Of a stretch of 64,000 bases of DNA, positions 18,541 to 29,177 are shown piece after piece (position 1 is the stretch's first letter; every line of letters begins with the position of its first letter). Source of the DNA: Ideonella benzenivorans (lineage in GTDB: Bacteria > Pseudomonadota > Gammaproteobacteria > Burkholderiales > Burkholderiaceae_C); the NCBI RefSeq assembly GCF_020387415.1, contig NZ_JAGWCB010000006.1, forward strand, positions 124,001 to 188,000, given 5' to 3'. Below the pieces are notes generated by a model, which saw only the letters and a list, made by a program, of their open reading frames with translations, was not told where the DNA came from and ran no database searches. The position numbers and the translations under genes were made by a program.

Positions 18541-19995
18541 ATGACAACAAGCGCTTCCCAACTCGTGCGTGGCTACGAGGTCGTGATCGGCCTGGAAAAC
18601 CACGTCCAGCTCTCCACCCAGTCCAAGATCTTCAGCGGCGCTTCGACCGCCTTCGGCGCCGAGCCCAACACCCAGGCCTGCCCGGTGGACCTGGCCTTGC
18701 CCGGCACGCTGCCGGTGCTCAACCGCGCCGCGGTGGAGCGGGCCATCCGCTTCGGCCTGGCGGTGGGTGCCAAGGTGGCGCCGCTGTCCATCTTCGCCCG
18801 CAAGAACTACTTCTACCCGGACCTGCCCAAGGGCTACCAGATCTCGCAGTTCGAGATTCCGGTGGTGCAGGGCGGCCTGATCGAGTTCTTCGTCGGCGAG
18901 CAGAAGAAAACCGTGCGCCTGACCCGCGCCCACCTGGAGGAAGACGCGGGCAAGAGCCTGCACGAGGACTTCAGCGGCATGTCGGGCATCGACCTGAACC
19001 GGGCCGGCACGCCGCTGCTGGAGATCGTCTCCGAGCCGGACCTGCGCTCGGCCGAGGAAGCCGCCGAATACGCCAAGACGCTGCATGCGCTGGTGATGTG
19101 GCTGGGCATCTGTGACGGCAACATGCAGGAGGGCTCCTTCCGCTGCGACGTCAATGTCTCGGTGCGCAAGCCGGGCCAGCCCTATGGCACGCGGCGCGAG
19201 ATCAAGAACCTCAACAGCTTCCGCTACCTGGTGGACGCGGTGCACTACGAGGTGAACTGGCAGATCGACCAGATCGAGGACGGGCTGCCCATCCACCAGG
19301 CCACGGTGCTCTACAACCCCGACCGGGGCGAGACCCGGGCCATGCGCAGCAAGGAAGACTCGGCCGACTACCGCTACTTCCCCGATCCGGACCTGCCGCC
19401 GCTGGTCATCGCCCCCGAGTGGGTCCAGCGGGTGAAGGGCGAGATGCCCGAGCTGCCGCGCGCGATGGCCGATCGTTTTCAGCAGGCGGACGGCCTGCCG
19501 GCCTACGACGCGACGATGATGACCCAGTCGCTGGCCTTCGCCCGCTACTACGAGGCGGCGCGCGAGGCCTGCGGCCAGCCCAAGCTGGTGGCCAACTGGC
19601 TGATGGGCGAGGTGAGCAAGCGCCTGAACAGCGAAGAGCGGACCATCGAGGCCGCGCCGGTGACGCCGGCCCTGCTGGCCCAGCTGATCGGTCGCATCCA
19701 GGACGGCACCATCTCCAACGCCGCCGCGCGCCAGGTCTTCGACGCGCTGTGGACCGGTGAGGGCAGCGCGGTGGACGCGCTCATCGAGGCCAAGGGCCTC
19801 AAGCAGATGAACGACGCTGGCGCGCTGGAGAAGATCGTCGACGACGTGCTGGCGGCCAACGCCAAGTCGGTCGAGGAGTACAAGTCCGGCAAGGACAAGG
19901 CCTTCAACGCCCTGGTCGGCCAGGTGATGAAGGCGTCCAAGGGCAAGGCCAACCCCGGCCAGGCCAGCGAGCTGCTGAAGAAGAAGCTCGGTTGA
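18541..19995 (+). CDS. gatB: Asp-tRNA(Asn)/Glu-tRNA(Gln) amidotransferase subunit B
   Basis: Kinase/transamidase and tRNA-binding subunit (484 residues). It activates the misacylated tRNA with ATP and receives ammonia from GatA. Landmarks: [18 protein letters not shown] at the N-terminus, [42 protein letters not shown] and [11 protein letters not shown]. The helical C-terminal domain ends in the YqeY-like [16 protein letters not shown]. Last gene of gatCAB; the full trio implies indirect synthesis of Gln-tRNA and/or Asn-tRNA. Confidence 0.98.
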   Translation: MTTSASQLVRGYEVVIGLENHVQLSTQSKIFSGASTAFGAEPNTQACPVDLALPGTLPVLNRAAVERAIRFGLAVGAKVAPLSIFARKNYFYPDLPKGYQISQFEIPVVQGGLIEFFVGEQKKTVRLTRAHLEEDAGKSLHEDFSGMSGIDLNRAGTPLLEIVSEPDLRSAEEAAEYAKTLHALVMWLGICDGNMQEGSFRCDVNVSVRKPGQPYGTRREIKNLNSFRYLVDAVHYEVNWQIDQIEDGLPIHQATVLYNPDRGETRAMRSKEDSADYRYFPDPDLPPLVIAPEWVQRVKGEMPELPRAMADRFQQADGLPAYDATMMTQSLAFARYYEAAREACGQPKLVANWLMGEVSKRLNSEERTIEAAPVTPALLAQLIGRIQDGTISNAAARQVFDALWTGEGSAVDALIEAKGLKQMNDAGALEKIVDDVLAANAKSVEEYKSGKDKAFNALVGQVMKASKGKANPGQASELLKKKLG

Positions 19996-20003
19996 GACCG
20001 CGG

Positions 20004-20023
20004 GCGGCCCTGGGAAGGGCCGC
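20004..20023. terminator. stem-loop between gatB and a convergent gene
   Basis: GCGGCCCT-GGGA-AGGGCCGC is a perfect 8-bp stem 8 bases beyond the gatB stop, in the 33-base gap before the convergent MliC-like gene. It has no T-run, so it may act as a 3'-end stabiliser or a weak terminator. Confidence 0.4.
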
Positions 20024-20028
20024 GCCGC

Positions 20029-20394
20029 TCAGTGGGCCGGTGCCGAGGGCGCCGGCCGCCCGCCGCCCTGCAGCGCCTCGGGCGCCAGCGGGCCGACCAC
20101 TTTGCGGCAGGCCAGTTCGGCCTCGCCGGCGCGCAGCCAGCGGGCCTGGCTGCCGGCCAGCACCAGCGTCAGGCCGTCCTGCCGGTTCACGAAACGGGCT
20201 TCGCCGCTGTCGCGCACCCGGCGCAGCGTGTGGCGCTGGCCGTCAAAGGTCACGTTCGCATCGCGCGGCGTGAAGGTGGCGCTCAGCGTGTGCGGCGGCG
20301 GGCAGTCGTAGCGGGCCGGTCCGGCCAGGGCGGCGCAGGGCAAGGCCCCGCAGAGCACGGCCCAGCGGGCCGGGCGCAGCAAGACAACAGACAT
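20029..20394 (-). CDS. MliC/PliC-like secreted protein (putative lysozyme inhibitor)
   Basis: A 121-residue protein starting MSVVLLRPARW with a signal peptide that should be cleaved after about LAGPA (near residue 26). The mature part fits the MliC pattern of C-type lysozyme inhibitors: YDCPPPHTLSATF at the start, a central SGEARF, and LVLAGSQARWL ... ELACRKV with the second conserved cysteine. The residue before the signal-peptide cysteine is proline, so a lipobox is not supported and the product is probably periplasmic. A Pro/Ala tail follows the domain. The family call is moderate; the activity is untested. Confidence 0.65.
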   Translation of the reverse strand: MSVVLLRPARWAVLCGALPCAALAGPARYDCPPPHTLSATFTPRDANVTFDGQRHTLRRVRDSGEARFVNRQDGLTLVLAGSQARWLRAGEAELACRKVVGPLAPEALQGGGRPAPSAPAH

Positions 20395-20410
20395 GGGTTG
20401 GGTCGACGGG

Positions 20411-21115
20411 TCAGTGCGGCGCCGTGGGCGTGGCGCTGTCCAGCTGGCCGCCCAGCGGCAGGCCGGCCAACAGCAGCTGCAGGCGTTGGCGCTCAATGTC
20501 GAACTGCTGGTTGAGCCGGGCGCGCTCGGTTTCCTGGTCGCGCAGGATGGTGCGCTGGGCCTCCAGGCTGCCATCGTTGCCGTTGGTGCGCAGCTTCAGG
20601 TCTTCGGGCACCGGCTTGAAGCCGAGCGCGGAACGCTCGTTGATCAGCGCCAGGCGCTCGGTCTCCAGCCGGGCGATGCGCACGCGGATGGTGTCGATGG
20701 CCTTTTGCACCGGCTCCAGGGCGCGCTGGCGGGCGGCGTCATGGGCAGCCAGCGTCGGATAGCGCGAGAGCAGCAGCCGGTCGCGTCGCACGGCGTCGTT
20801 GCGGGCGGCCTGGGCCCGCTCCTGGGCCTTGCGTTCGGCATCGCGCTGCGCCTGCTGCTCGGGCGACAGCAGCGGTGGCACCGTGCGGCGCACCGTGCCG
20901 TCCCGGCCCAGCATGCGCTGCTCCTGGCTCAGGCACTCGGGGATGGGGCGGTCGGAGCTCAAGCGCCGGCCGTTGGCGTCCACACAGCTGTAGATCGGGG
21001 CCGAGGCTGCTCCGGCAGGCGGGGCCGCCTGGGCGGCCGGCGTCAGTCCACCGGCCAGCGCGGCGGCCAGCGCAGCCACCCCAGGACGGCAGATCATCCG
21101 GGCCGGCCGTGCCAT
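20411..21115 (-). CDS. DUF4124-type periplasmic protein with coiled coil
   Basis: A 234-residue secreted protein. The signal peptide runs to about AAQAA (near residue 30). It is followed by the short DUF4124-like module IYSCVDANGRRLSSDRPIPEC, then a long charged helical region (about 80-220) rich in Arg, Glu, Gln and Ala that should form a coiled coil (EQQAQRDAERKAQER; RIARLETERLALINER). The function of this family is unknown. It lies 16 bases upstream of the MliC-like gene on the same strand and just downstream of pyrE, so all three may be co-transcribed. Confidence 0.75.
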   Translation of the reverse strand: MARPARMICRPGVAALAAALAGGLTPAAQAAPPAGAASAPIYSCVDANGRRLSSDRPIPECLSQEQRMLGRDGTVRRTVPPLLSPEQQAQRDAERKAQERAQAARNDAVRRDRLLLSRYPTLAAHDAARQRALEPVQKAIDTIRVRIARLETERLALINERSALGFKPVPEDLKLRTNGNDGSLEAQRTILRDQETERARLNQQFDIERQRLQLLLAGLPLGGQLDSATPTAPH

Positions 21116-21117
21116 GT

Positions 21118-21792
21118 TCAGACCCCGTAGCGCTGACGGTAGGCCGCGACCTTGTCGCGGTTGACGGCCAGGGCGGGGTCGCCGGTGGTGTCCAGAAACT
21201 GCATCAGGTCGGCCAGCGTGGCGATGGACAGCACCTTCAGCCCCAGCTCCTGCTCGACGTACTGCACGCCCGATCGCGTGTTGGCCGGGTCGTCGCTGGC
21301 GCGTTCCTGGCGGTCCATCGTGATGGCCACGCCCACCGGGGTGGCGCCGGCCGCGCGGATCAGCTCGGCCGCCTCGCGCTTGGAGGCGCCGTCGGTGATC
21401 ACGTCGTCGATGATCAGCACCCGGCCCTTCACCGGCGCGCCCACCAGCGTGCCGCCTTCACCGTGGTCCTTGGCTTCCTTGCGGTTGTAGGCGTAGGGCA
21501 CGCTGCGGCCCTCTTTGGCCAGGCCGATGGCCACCGCGGCGGCCAGCGTGATGCCCTTGTAGGCCGGGCCGAACAGCATGTCGAATTCGAGGCCCGAGGC
21601 CAGCAGGCGGCGTGCATAGAATTCGCCCAGCCGCATCAGCTTGGCGCCGTCGTCGAACAGGCCCGTGTTGAAGAAGTACGGCGACTTCCGGCCGGCCTTG
21701 GTCGTGAACTCGCCGAAGCGCAGCACCCCCGCGTCCACCGAGAACTTCACGAAGTCCTGGGCCAGCGGGTCGGTGTGGGTGGTGTTCGTCAT
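21118..21792 (-). CDS. pyrE: orotate phosphoribosyltransferase
   Basis: Converts orotate and PRPP to OMP in pyrimidine synthesis (224 residues). It has the type I PRTase loop VLIIDDVITDGAS with the two aspartates that bind PRPP, KAGRKSPYFFNTGLF near residue 28, and LFGPAYKGITLA. The start MTNTTHTDPLAQDFVKF is chosen because the longer frame upstream is antisense to the xth gene. The start codon lies only 13 bases from the divergent xth ATG, so its promoter must lie within the xth coding region. Confidence 0.96.
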   Translation of the reverse strand: MTNTTHTDPLAQDFVKFSVDAGVLRFGEFTTKAGRKSPYFFNTGLFDDGAKLMRLGEFYARRLLASGLEFDMLFGPAYKGITLAAAVAIGLAKEGRSVPYAYNRKEAKDHGEGGTLVGAPVKGRVLIIDDVITDGASKREAAELIRAAGATPVGVAITMDRQERASDDPANTRSGVQYVEQELGLKVLSIATLADLMQFLDTTGDPALAVNRDKVAAYRQRYGV

Positions 21793-21805
21793 GGAAGGGA
21801 CTTCA

Positions 21806-22600
21806 ATGGGATTCAGACTGGTCACGCTCAACCTGAACGGCATCCGTTCGGCGGCCAGCAAGGGCTTCATGCCCTGGTCGGAGAGTATCGCGCCCGATTG
21901 TATGGGGGTGCAGGAAGTCAAGGCCCAGGCGCCCGACGTGCAGGGGAAATACGACACGGTGGCCGGCATGGTGGGGCATTTCCACTATGCCGAGAAGAAG
22001 GGCTACTCCGGTGTCGGCATGTACAGCCGCCACGAGCCCAGCGACGTGATCGTCGGCCTGGGCGAGCCCGAATTCGATGCCGAGGGCCGCTACGTCGAGT
22101 TGCGCTTTGACAAGCCAGGTCGCCAACTGAGCCTCATCAGCTGCTACTTTCCCAGCGGTTCCTCGGGCGAGGAGCGCCAGCAGGCCAAGTTCCGCTTCCT
22201 GGACCTGATCTACCCGCACCTGCACGCGCTCAAGGGCACGCGCGAGTTCATCCTGGTCGGTGACGTGAACATCGCCCACCGGGAGATCGACCTGAAGAAC
22301 TGGAAGGGCAACCAGAAGAACAGCGGCTTCCTGCCCGAGGAGCGGGCCTGGATGACCCGGCTGCTGGACGAGGCTGGTCTGGTGGACGTCTACCGTCGCC
22401 TGCACCCGGAGACCACCGGCGAGGCCTACACCTGGTGGAGCAACCGGGGCCAGGCCTGGGCGAAGAACGTGGGCTGGCGGCTGGACTACCACCTGGCCAC
22501 GCCGGCCCTGGCCGAGCAGGCCCGCCAGGCGGCCATCTACAAGGATCAGCGTTTCTCCGACCACGCGCCGCTGACCATCGATTACGGTTTCTCGCTTTGA
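21806..22600 (+). CDS. xth: exodeoxyribonuclease III (AP endonuclease)
   Basis: ExoIII-family Mg2+-dependent 3'-5' exonuclease and AP endonuclease (264 residues) for base excision repair. Landmarks: VTLNLNGIRSAASKG, GVQEVKAQ with the metal-binding Glu, FILVGDVNIAH with the catalytic Asp and Asn, WWSNRG and the C-terminal SDHAPLTIDY with the catalytic His. The start MGFRLVTLNLNG follows GGAAGGGA at good spacing. An upstream in-frame ATG at 21791 shares bases with the pyrE start and is less likely. Divergent from pyrE. Confidence 0.95.
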   Translation: MGFRLVTLNLNGIRSAASKGFMPWSESIAPDCMGVQEVKAQAPDVQGKYDTVAGMVGHFHYAEKKGYSGVGMYSRHEPSDVIVGLGEPEFDAEGRYVELRFDKPGRQLSLISCYFPSGSSGEERQQAKFRFLDLIYPHLHALKGTREFILVGDVNIAHREIDLKNWKGNQKNSGFLPEERAWMTRLLDEAGLVDVYRRLHPETTGEAYTWWSNRGQAWAKNVGWRLDYHLATPALAEQARQAAIYKDQRFSDHAPLTIDYGFSL

Positions 22601-22628
22601 ACGGGGGCCCTTCGGTCCATTTCCGGCC

Positions 22629-22655
22629 TTGACGGGATAACAGTCCGCGTATTCT
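22629..22655 (+). promoter_or_regulatory. weak candidate promoter for the MASE1 kinase
   Basis: TTGACG at 22629-22634 and TATTCT at 22650-22655 lie 45 bases before the kinase ATG, but the spacer is only 15 bases, so this is tentative. Confidence 0.25.
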
Positions 22656-22699
22656 TGCCGCAGGGCAGCAACGGGGCCTGAGCCCCAGGAGGGGGCGCC

Positions 22700-25114
22700 A
22701 TGTCGGTGGGCGTGCGGGACCCGTCTGCGGCGGTCGAGCCAGATGGCGTGTGGGGCCGCCGCGCGTGTTCACCCGTGTTCGTGCTGGGGGGCTGGGGCGC
22801 GTATTACCTGCTGGCGCTGGGCTGCATCGTGCTGTCCCGCCTGCCGCAAGAGATCTCCACCCTTTGGCTGCCCGACGCCCTGGCCGTGCTGTGGCTGCTG
22901 ATGTTGCCGGCCCATCAGCGTCGCTGGCCCCTGCTGGGTCTGGCGCTGGTGATCCCGGCCGCCAACCTGAGCTATGGGGATCCCTGGCGGTTGGCCGTGT
23001 CCTTCACGCTGGCCAACCTGTCGCAGATCGCCTTGGCGGTGTGGCTGCTGGAGCGCCACGTGCAGCCTCGGCGGGCGTTGACCGAGCCGGCCCATCTCTT
23101 GCGGGCCATGGCGCTGGGCGGCGCGGTGCCGGCCGCTTTCGGGGGCGGCGTGGCCAGCCTGATCGTGCCGGTGGTTGCGGGGTCGCCGCTGGGGCCTTCG
23201 GTGGCCCAGCTGTGGTGGTCCTGGGTCGTGAGCACCTTCTTTGGCGCGGCCACCCTGCTGCCCCTGGGGCTCTGGGTGCTGGTGCACGGTTCACCCTGGC
23301 GCCGCCTGCAACGGCCCCGGGTGCTGGCGGCGCTGGCCGGGGTTGCCCTCTGCTGCTGGTTCGTGCCGCAGTTCGTGTTCATGCCCTTCCTCTACCTGAT
23401 GGTGATGTTGGGGGCGGTGGCCCTCGCCGGCGGCTTTCTGCTCGCCGCGGTGGCGGCCATCCTGGCGTCGGTGCTGCTCAATGCCCAGTTCGCACTCGGG
23501 CTGACGGCGCTGCAACAGGCCCATCCCGGCGCGGCGGCCATGGTCGTGACGGCGATGCTGGTCACGGTCATTCCAACCGTGTTGATCGGGGCCGTGCGCG
23601 AACGTCTGCAACTCCAGTTGCGCCAGGTGCAGGATGGCGAGGCCTTGCTGCGCTCGATGGCCGATGCCACGCCGGTGCTGCTGTGCCTGGTGGACGCGCA
23701 GGAACGCATCGTCCAGCTGAACCCGGCCGGGGCTCGCCTGCTGGGCGCCAGCTCGCCACAGGAGCTGCAGGGGCGTCCGCTGGGCGACCTGCTGCCCGTG
23801 CGGGTGGCCCGTGACGGCCAGGGTGTGCTGACCCGCCTGGCGCTGTCCACCGGCCCCGCACGACATGGGATGCTGTACCGCGTGCCGGTGGCGGGCACCC
23901 AGCAGGGCGGAGCGGTCTATTCGCTGCTGGATGTGACCGATCAACTGGAGGCCGAGCAGTGGCGCGCGCAGGCCGCCCAGGCCGAGGCCCGCAGCCAGGC
24001 CAAGAGTGCGCTGCTCTCGCACATGAGCCATGAACTGCGCACCCCGCTCAACGCGGTGCTGGGTTTTGCCCAGCTGCTGCAGACTGAACTGGGCCAGGCG
24101 CCGGTGGCCCGCCAGCAGGAGCGGCTGCGGCATGTGCTGCAGTCGGGCTGGCACTTGCTGGGCATGATCGACGAGTTGCTGGACCTCTCCCGCATCGAGG
24201 CGGGCCAGCTGGCCTTGGACTGCCGGCCCGTGGCGCTGGCGTCCCTGCTGGGCGAGGCCCTGGCCATGGTGCAGGCCGATGCGGCCCGGCGCCAGATTCT
24301 GGTCCAGACCCCACCGGCGCTCGGGGCCCACCATGTGCACGCCGATCCGCTGCGCCTGCGCCAGGTGTTGATCAATCTGCTGAGCAACGCCGTCAAGTAC
24401 AACCGCGAGGGTGGTCGGGTGCGCGTCGAGGTGACGGCCGAGGCCGGGCACTGGACCGTGGCGGTATCGGACACGGGCTTGGGCATCCGGGCTGCCCAGC
24501 AACCCCATCTGTTCGAGCCGTTCAACCGGCTGGACCAGGCCCGCTCCGCGGTGCCGGGCACCGGCATCGGGTTGACCATCACCCGGCGCCTGGTGGAGGC
24601 CATGGGGGGGCGACTGGGCTTCACCAGCGAGGCCGGGGTGGGGTCCACCTTCTGGGTCTCGCTGCCGGCGGCCGAGGCCCCGGTCCAGGGGCCGGTGGGA
24701 GGCCGCTCGTCCGAACTGCTGCAGGTGCGGCCGGCGCGGGTGCTGTGCGTGGAGGACGATCCGGTCAGCGCTCTGCTGGTCAGCCAGGCGCTGGCGCTGG
24801 ATGGCCACCAGGTGCAGGTGGCGGGCAGCGCCGGTGATGCGCTGCGCCTGGCGCAGGCGGCGCCCCCTGAATTGATGCTGATCGACTTCCGCCTGCCGGA
24901 TTTCAGCGGCCCGGCGCTGCGCCAGCGCCTGGGTGACGATCCCCGGCTGGCCGAGGTGCCGTGCATTGCGCTGACGGCGCAGGCCACCGATGACGACCGT
25001 CGTGCGGCCGGCCCGGGGTGGGCGGCCTTTCTGGCCAAGCCGGTGGACTTGTCCGTGCTGCGCCATGCGGCGGCCGCGGCGTTGCGCGAGAGCGGAGGGC
25101 GGCCGCGCGCCTGA
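22700..25114 (+). CDS. hybrid histidine kinase with MASE1-like membrane sensor
   Basis: Signal-transduction protein of 804 residues. Residues about 30-300 form eight or so membrane helices resembling the MASE1 sensor (TLWLPDALAVLWLL near 53; VSTFFGAATLLPLGLWVL near 175). A PAS domain follows (about 315-410). The kinase core has phospho-acceptor His444 in SHELRTPLN, VLINLLSNAVKYN, DTGLGIR and GTGIGLTITRRL. A C-terminal receiver has Asp729 in LMLIDFRLPD. No separate output regulator lies next to it, so the partner and signal are unknown. It ends 6 bases before the convergent acyl-CoA dehydrogenase gene. Confidence 0.92.
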   Translation: MSVGVRDPSAAVEPDGVWGRRACSPVFVLGGWGAYYLLALGCIVLSRLPQEISTLWLPDALAVLWLLMLPAHQRRWPLLGLALVIPAANLSYGDPWRLAVSFTLANLSQIALAVWLLERHVQPRRALTEPAHLLRAMALGGAVPAAFGGGVASLIVPVVAGSPLGPSVAQLWWSWVVSTFFGAATLLPLGLWVLVHGSPWRRLQRPRVLAALAGVALCCWFVPQFVFMPFLYLMVMLGAVALAGGFLLAAVAAILASVLLNAQFALGLTALQQAHPGAAAMVVTAMLVTVIPTVLIGAVRERLQLQLRQVQDGEALLRSMADATPVLLCLVDAQERIVQLNPAGARLLGASSPQELQGRPLGDLLPVRVARDGQGVLTRLALSTGPARHGMLYRVPVAGTQQGGAVYSLLDVTDQLEAEQWRAQAAQAEARSQAKSALLSHMSHELRTPLNAVLGFAQLLQTELGQAPVARQQERLRHVLQSGWHLLGMIDELLDLSRIEAGQLALDCRPVALASLLGEALAMVQADAARRQILVQTPPALGAHHVHADPLRLRQVLINLLSNAVKYNREGGRVRVEVTAEAGHWTVAVSDTGLGIRAAQQPHLFEPFNRLDQARSAVPGTGIGLTITRRLVEAMGGRLGFTSEAGVGSTFWVSLPAAEAPVQGPVGGRSSELLQVRPARVLCVEDDPVSALLVSQALALDGHQVQVAGSAGDALRLAQAAPPELMLIDFRLPDFSGPALRQRLGDDPRLAEVPCIALTAQATDDDRRAAGPGWAAFLAKPVDLSVLRHAAAAALRESGGRPRA

Positions 25115-25120
25115 ACCGCC

Positions 25121-26785
25121 TCAGGCCTGGGTGGGCAGCGCCCGTTCCAGCAGCGCGTCCACGTCCAGCGCCGCCGGGGCCAGCGCGCCGAAGATGCCGG
25201 CGGTGTCCGGCCCGAAGCGGGTCGCCAGAAAGCCCTCGGTCACCGCGGCGGGCGCATGGCGGCGCAGCAGCACCGCCTGGGCCAGCAGCACCAGGCGTTG
25301 GGCGATTCTCCGGGCCTGGCCTTCCGCCGCGTCGGTGGGGCGCTGCCAGACCGGCGCCAGCGCGGTCAGCGCTGCGCGCAGCCGCGGCTCGTCGCCGCAG
25401 CCCTCGGCCAGGTCGTCCCACAGCCGCTGGGTCGCCTCGCGCTCGCGGCCCAGGGCGCGCAGCAGGTCCAGGGCCATCACATTGCCCGAGCCTTCCCAGA
25501 CCGAGTTGACCGGTGCCTCGCGGTACAGGCGGGCCAGGCTGCTCTCCTCCACATAGCCGTTGCCGCCCAGCACCTCCAGCGCTTCGCCGGCCTGGGCCAC
25601 CGCGCGCTTGCACACCCACAGCTTGGCCGCGGGCGTCATCAGCCGCTGCCAGGCGCGGGCCAGCGGGTCGGGCGCCGGGCCCTCGGCGTCCTCGAAGGCC
25701 TGGGCCAGGCGCAGAGCCAGCACCAGCGCGGCCTCGCTCTCCAGCGCCAGGTCGGCCAGCACGCTGCGCATCAGCGGCTGCTGGGCCAACGGCCGGCCGA
25801 AAGCCTGACGCCCACGCGCATAGGCCAGGGCCTGGACCAGGCCGGCGCGCATCAGCGCGGTGCTGCCCAGCACGCAGTTCAGCCGGGTGTGGGTGGCCAT
25901 CTCCAGGATGGTGGGGAGGCCGCGGCCGGGCTCGCCCACGCGCAGGCCCCAGGCGTCTTCGAACTCCACCTCGCCGCTGGCGTTGCTGCGGTTGCCCAGC
26001 TTGTCCTTCAGGCGCTGGATGCGCACCGCGTTGCGCTGGCCGTCGGGTCGCCAGCGCGGCACCAGGTAGCAGGACAGGCCGCCCTCGGCCGCGCGCGCCA
26101 CCACCAGGTGGGCGTCGCTGCTGGGGGCCGAGTAGAACCACTTGTGGCCGCGCAGCAGGGCCTCGGCGCTGTCCGGGCCGCCGATGGGCGTGGCGGTGGT
26201 GGTGTTGGCCCGCACGTCCGAGCCGCCCTGCTTCTCGGTCATGCCCATGCCCAGCCAGATCGACGGCTTGGCGTCGATCGGCCGGTCGCTCGGGTCGTGC
26301 CGTGGGTCCAGCAGGCGCTCGCCCAGCCAGGCCCACAGCGCTGGGTCGCGCCGCAGCACCGGGATGGCGGCCTGCGTCATGGTGGCCGGGCACAGGGTGC
26401 CGGCCTCCACCTGGCCGTGCAGCAGCATGCCGGCCGCGGCGGCGGCCCAGCGGCCCGGGCGGTGGTCGGCAAAGGGCCGGGCCATCCAGCCCTGGCCGCG
26501 CAGCAGGGTCAAGAGGGCATGCCAGTCGGGATGGAAGCGCACGTCGTCGATGCGCCGGCCACGCGCATCGAAGCGTTGCAGCACCGGGCCTGCGGCATTG
26601 GCCTGGGCGGCCTGCTCGAAGGTCTCGCGGCGGCCCAGGGCCGTGCCGTAGGCGTGCAGGCCGGGCAGGGCCCAGTCGGCGCCCAGGCGCTGCAGGTGCT
26701 GTTGCAGCGCCGGGTCGAGGGCCAGCAGGTCCGCGTCGCGCAACTCGTCGACCTGGTTCGTGACGGTGTGGGTGTTCCAGTCCAT
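25121..26785 (-). CDS. AidB-like acyl-CoA dehydrogenase
   Basis: Flavoprotein of 554 residues, close in length to E. coli AidB (about 540), a DNA-associated acyl-CoA dehydrogenase homologue of the alkylation response. Family landmarks: HTVTNQ at the start, MGMTEKQGGSDVRANTT near residue 185-200 (the FAD-binding region), KWFYSAPSSDAHLV, KLGNRSNASGEVEF, and EVLGGNGYVEESSLARLYREAPV with NSVWEGSGNV. The AidB extension at the C-terminus is present. It lies 91 bases downstream of the LysR gene on the same strand. Whether it has a protective or metabolic role cannot be told from sequence, so I assign no symbol. Confidence 0.88.
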   Translation of the reverse strand: MDWNTHTVTNQVDELRDADLLALDPALQQHLQRLGADWALPGLHAYGTALGRRETFEQAAQANAAGPVLQRFDARGRRIDDVRFHPDWHALLTLLRGQGWMARPFADHRPGRWAAAAAGMLLHGQVEAGTLCPATMTQAAIPVLRRDPALWAWLGERLLDPRHDPSDRPIDAKPSIWLGMGMTEKQGGSDVRANTTTATPIGGPDSAEALLRGHKWFYSAPSSDAHLVVARAAEGGLSCYLVPRWRPDGQRNAVRIQRLKDKLGNRSNASGEVEFEDAWGLRVGEPGRGLPTILEMATHTRLNCVLGSTALMRAGLVQALAYARGRQAFGRPLAQQPLMRSVLADLALESEAALVLALRLAQAFEDAEGPAPDPLARAWQRLMTPAAKLWVCKRAVAQAGEALEVLGGNGYVEESSLARLYREAPVNSVWEGSGNVMALDLLRALGREREATQRLWDDLAEGCGDEPRLRAALTALAPVWQRPTDAAEGQARRIAQRLVLLAQAVLLRRHAPAAVTEGFLATRFGPDTAGIFGALAPAALDVDALLERALPTQA

Positions 26786-26876
26786 GGCGGCCTCCCGGGG
26801 GGACTCCCATCAGGCCACACCGGCGCCGGCCGGGGTATCGACACAAGTCCCGATGGGCGACGGGGCGCGCGGGCGC

Positions 26877-27734
26877 TCAGGCCGTGGGCAGCAGCGCCTG
26901 CGCCAGGGCTTCGAAGGCCTGGGCCACCGGGCTGGGGCGGGGGCGGTCGTGCGCCAGCACGATGCCCAGCGTGGGCAAGGGGGGCAGGCCGGCCTCGTCG
27001 CCCAGGATGCTCAGGTCGGTGGGCACGGCCGTCTGCGTCAGCACGCTGAGGGCCTGGCCCGAGCGCACGACGGCCAGCAGGCCGGCCAGGCTGCTGCTGG
27101 CATAGGCCAGGCGGTGGCGCCGGCCGGCCCGGTTCAAGGCGGCCAACGCGGCCTGGTGGTCCTCGGTCTCGGGCCCGGAGAGCGCCAGCGGCAGCGGGTC
27201 GGCCTGCAGGGCCTCGCCGCCGGGGGCGCCGACCCAGACCAGGGGTTCGGTGCGCAGCACGCCGTGCGCGCCGGCCGGGTCCTTCACCGAGACCAGGGCC
27301 AGATCCAGCTCGCGCCGCGCCAGGGCCTGGCGCAGCTGCGGCGTGGGGGCGCACACCACCTCCACCAGCACCCGCGGGTGGCGCCGCGCGAAGCCGCGCA
27401 GCAGCGGAGGCAGGAAGCGCACCGCGTAGTCGTCTGGGCAGCCAAAGCGCAGCACGCCACTGAGCGGGTCCTCGGCCAGGTCGGCCAGGGCCTGGTCGTG
27501 CAGGGCCAGCAGACGCTGGGCATGGTCGCGCAGCCGTTCGCCGGCCGGGGTCAGGCGCACGCCGCGCCCGGTGCGCAGCAGCAGCGGCTGGCCCACCACG
27601 GCTTCGAGCCGCTGCATCTGCATGCTCAACGCGGACTGGGTGCGATGCACCCGCTGGGCGGCCCGGCTGAGCGCGCCGGTCTCGGCCACGGCCAGCCAGC
27701 TGCGCAGCAGGTCGATGTCCAGGGAGGCGGGCAA
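26877..27734 (-). CDS. LysR-family regulator, likely controls dgdA
   Basis: LysR-type transcription factor of about 285 residues. The N-terminal winged helix-turn-helix is DIDLLRSWLAVAETGALSRA followed by AQRVHRTQSALSMQMQRLE. The C-terminal periplasmic-binding-like effector domain begins LSGVLRFGCPDDYA. I prefer a TTG start at 27734 with AAGGAAG eight bases upstream; an ATG at 27800 would add 22 residues of non-family sequence. It is divergent from dgdA, as DgdR is in Burkholderia cepacia, where a LysR protein represses dgdA without 2-methylalanine. The DgdR role is inferred from this arrangement. Confidence 0.85.
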   Translation of the reverse strand: MPASLDIDLLRSWLAVAETGALSRAAQRVHRTQSALSMQMQRLEAVVGQPLLLRTGRGVRLTPAGERLRDHAQRLLALHDQALADLAEDPLSGVLRFGCPDDYAVRFLPPLLRGFARRHPRVLVEVVCAPTPQLRQALARRELDLALVSVKDPAGAHGVLRTEPLVWVGAPGGEALQADPLPLALSGPETEDHQAALAALNRAGRRHRLAYASSSLAGLLAVVRSGQALSVLTQTAVPTDLSILGDEAGLPPLPTLGIVLAHDRPRPSPVAQAFEALAQALLPTA

Positions 27735-29165
<1,431 letters not shown>

Positions 29166-29177
29166 GGCCGCCGGCGC

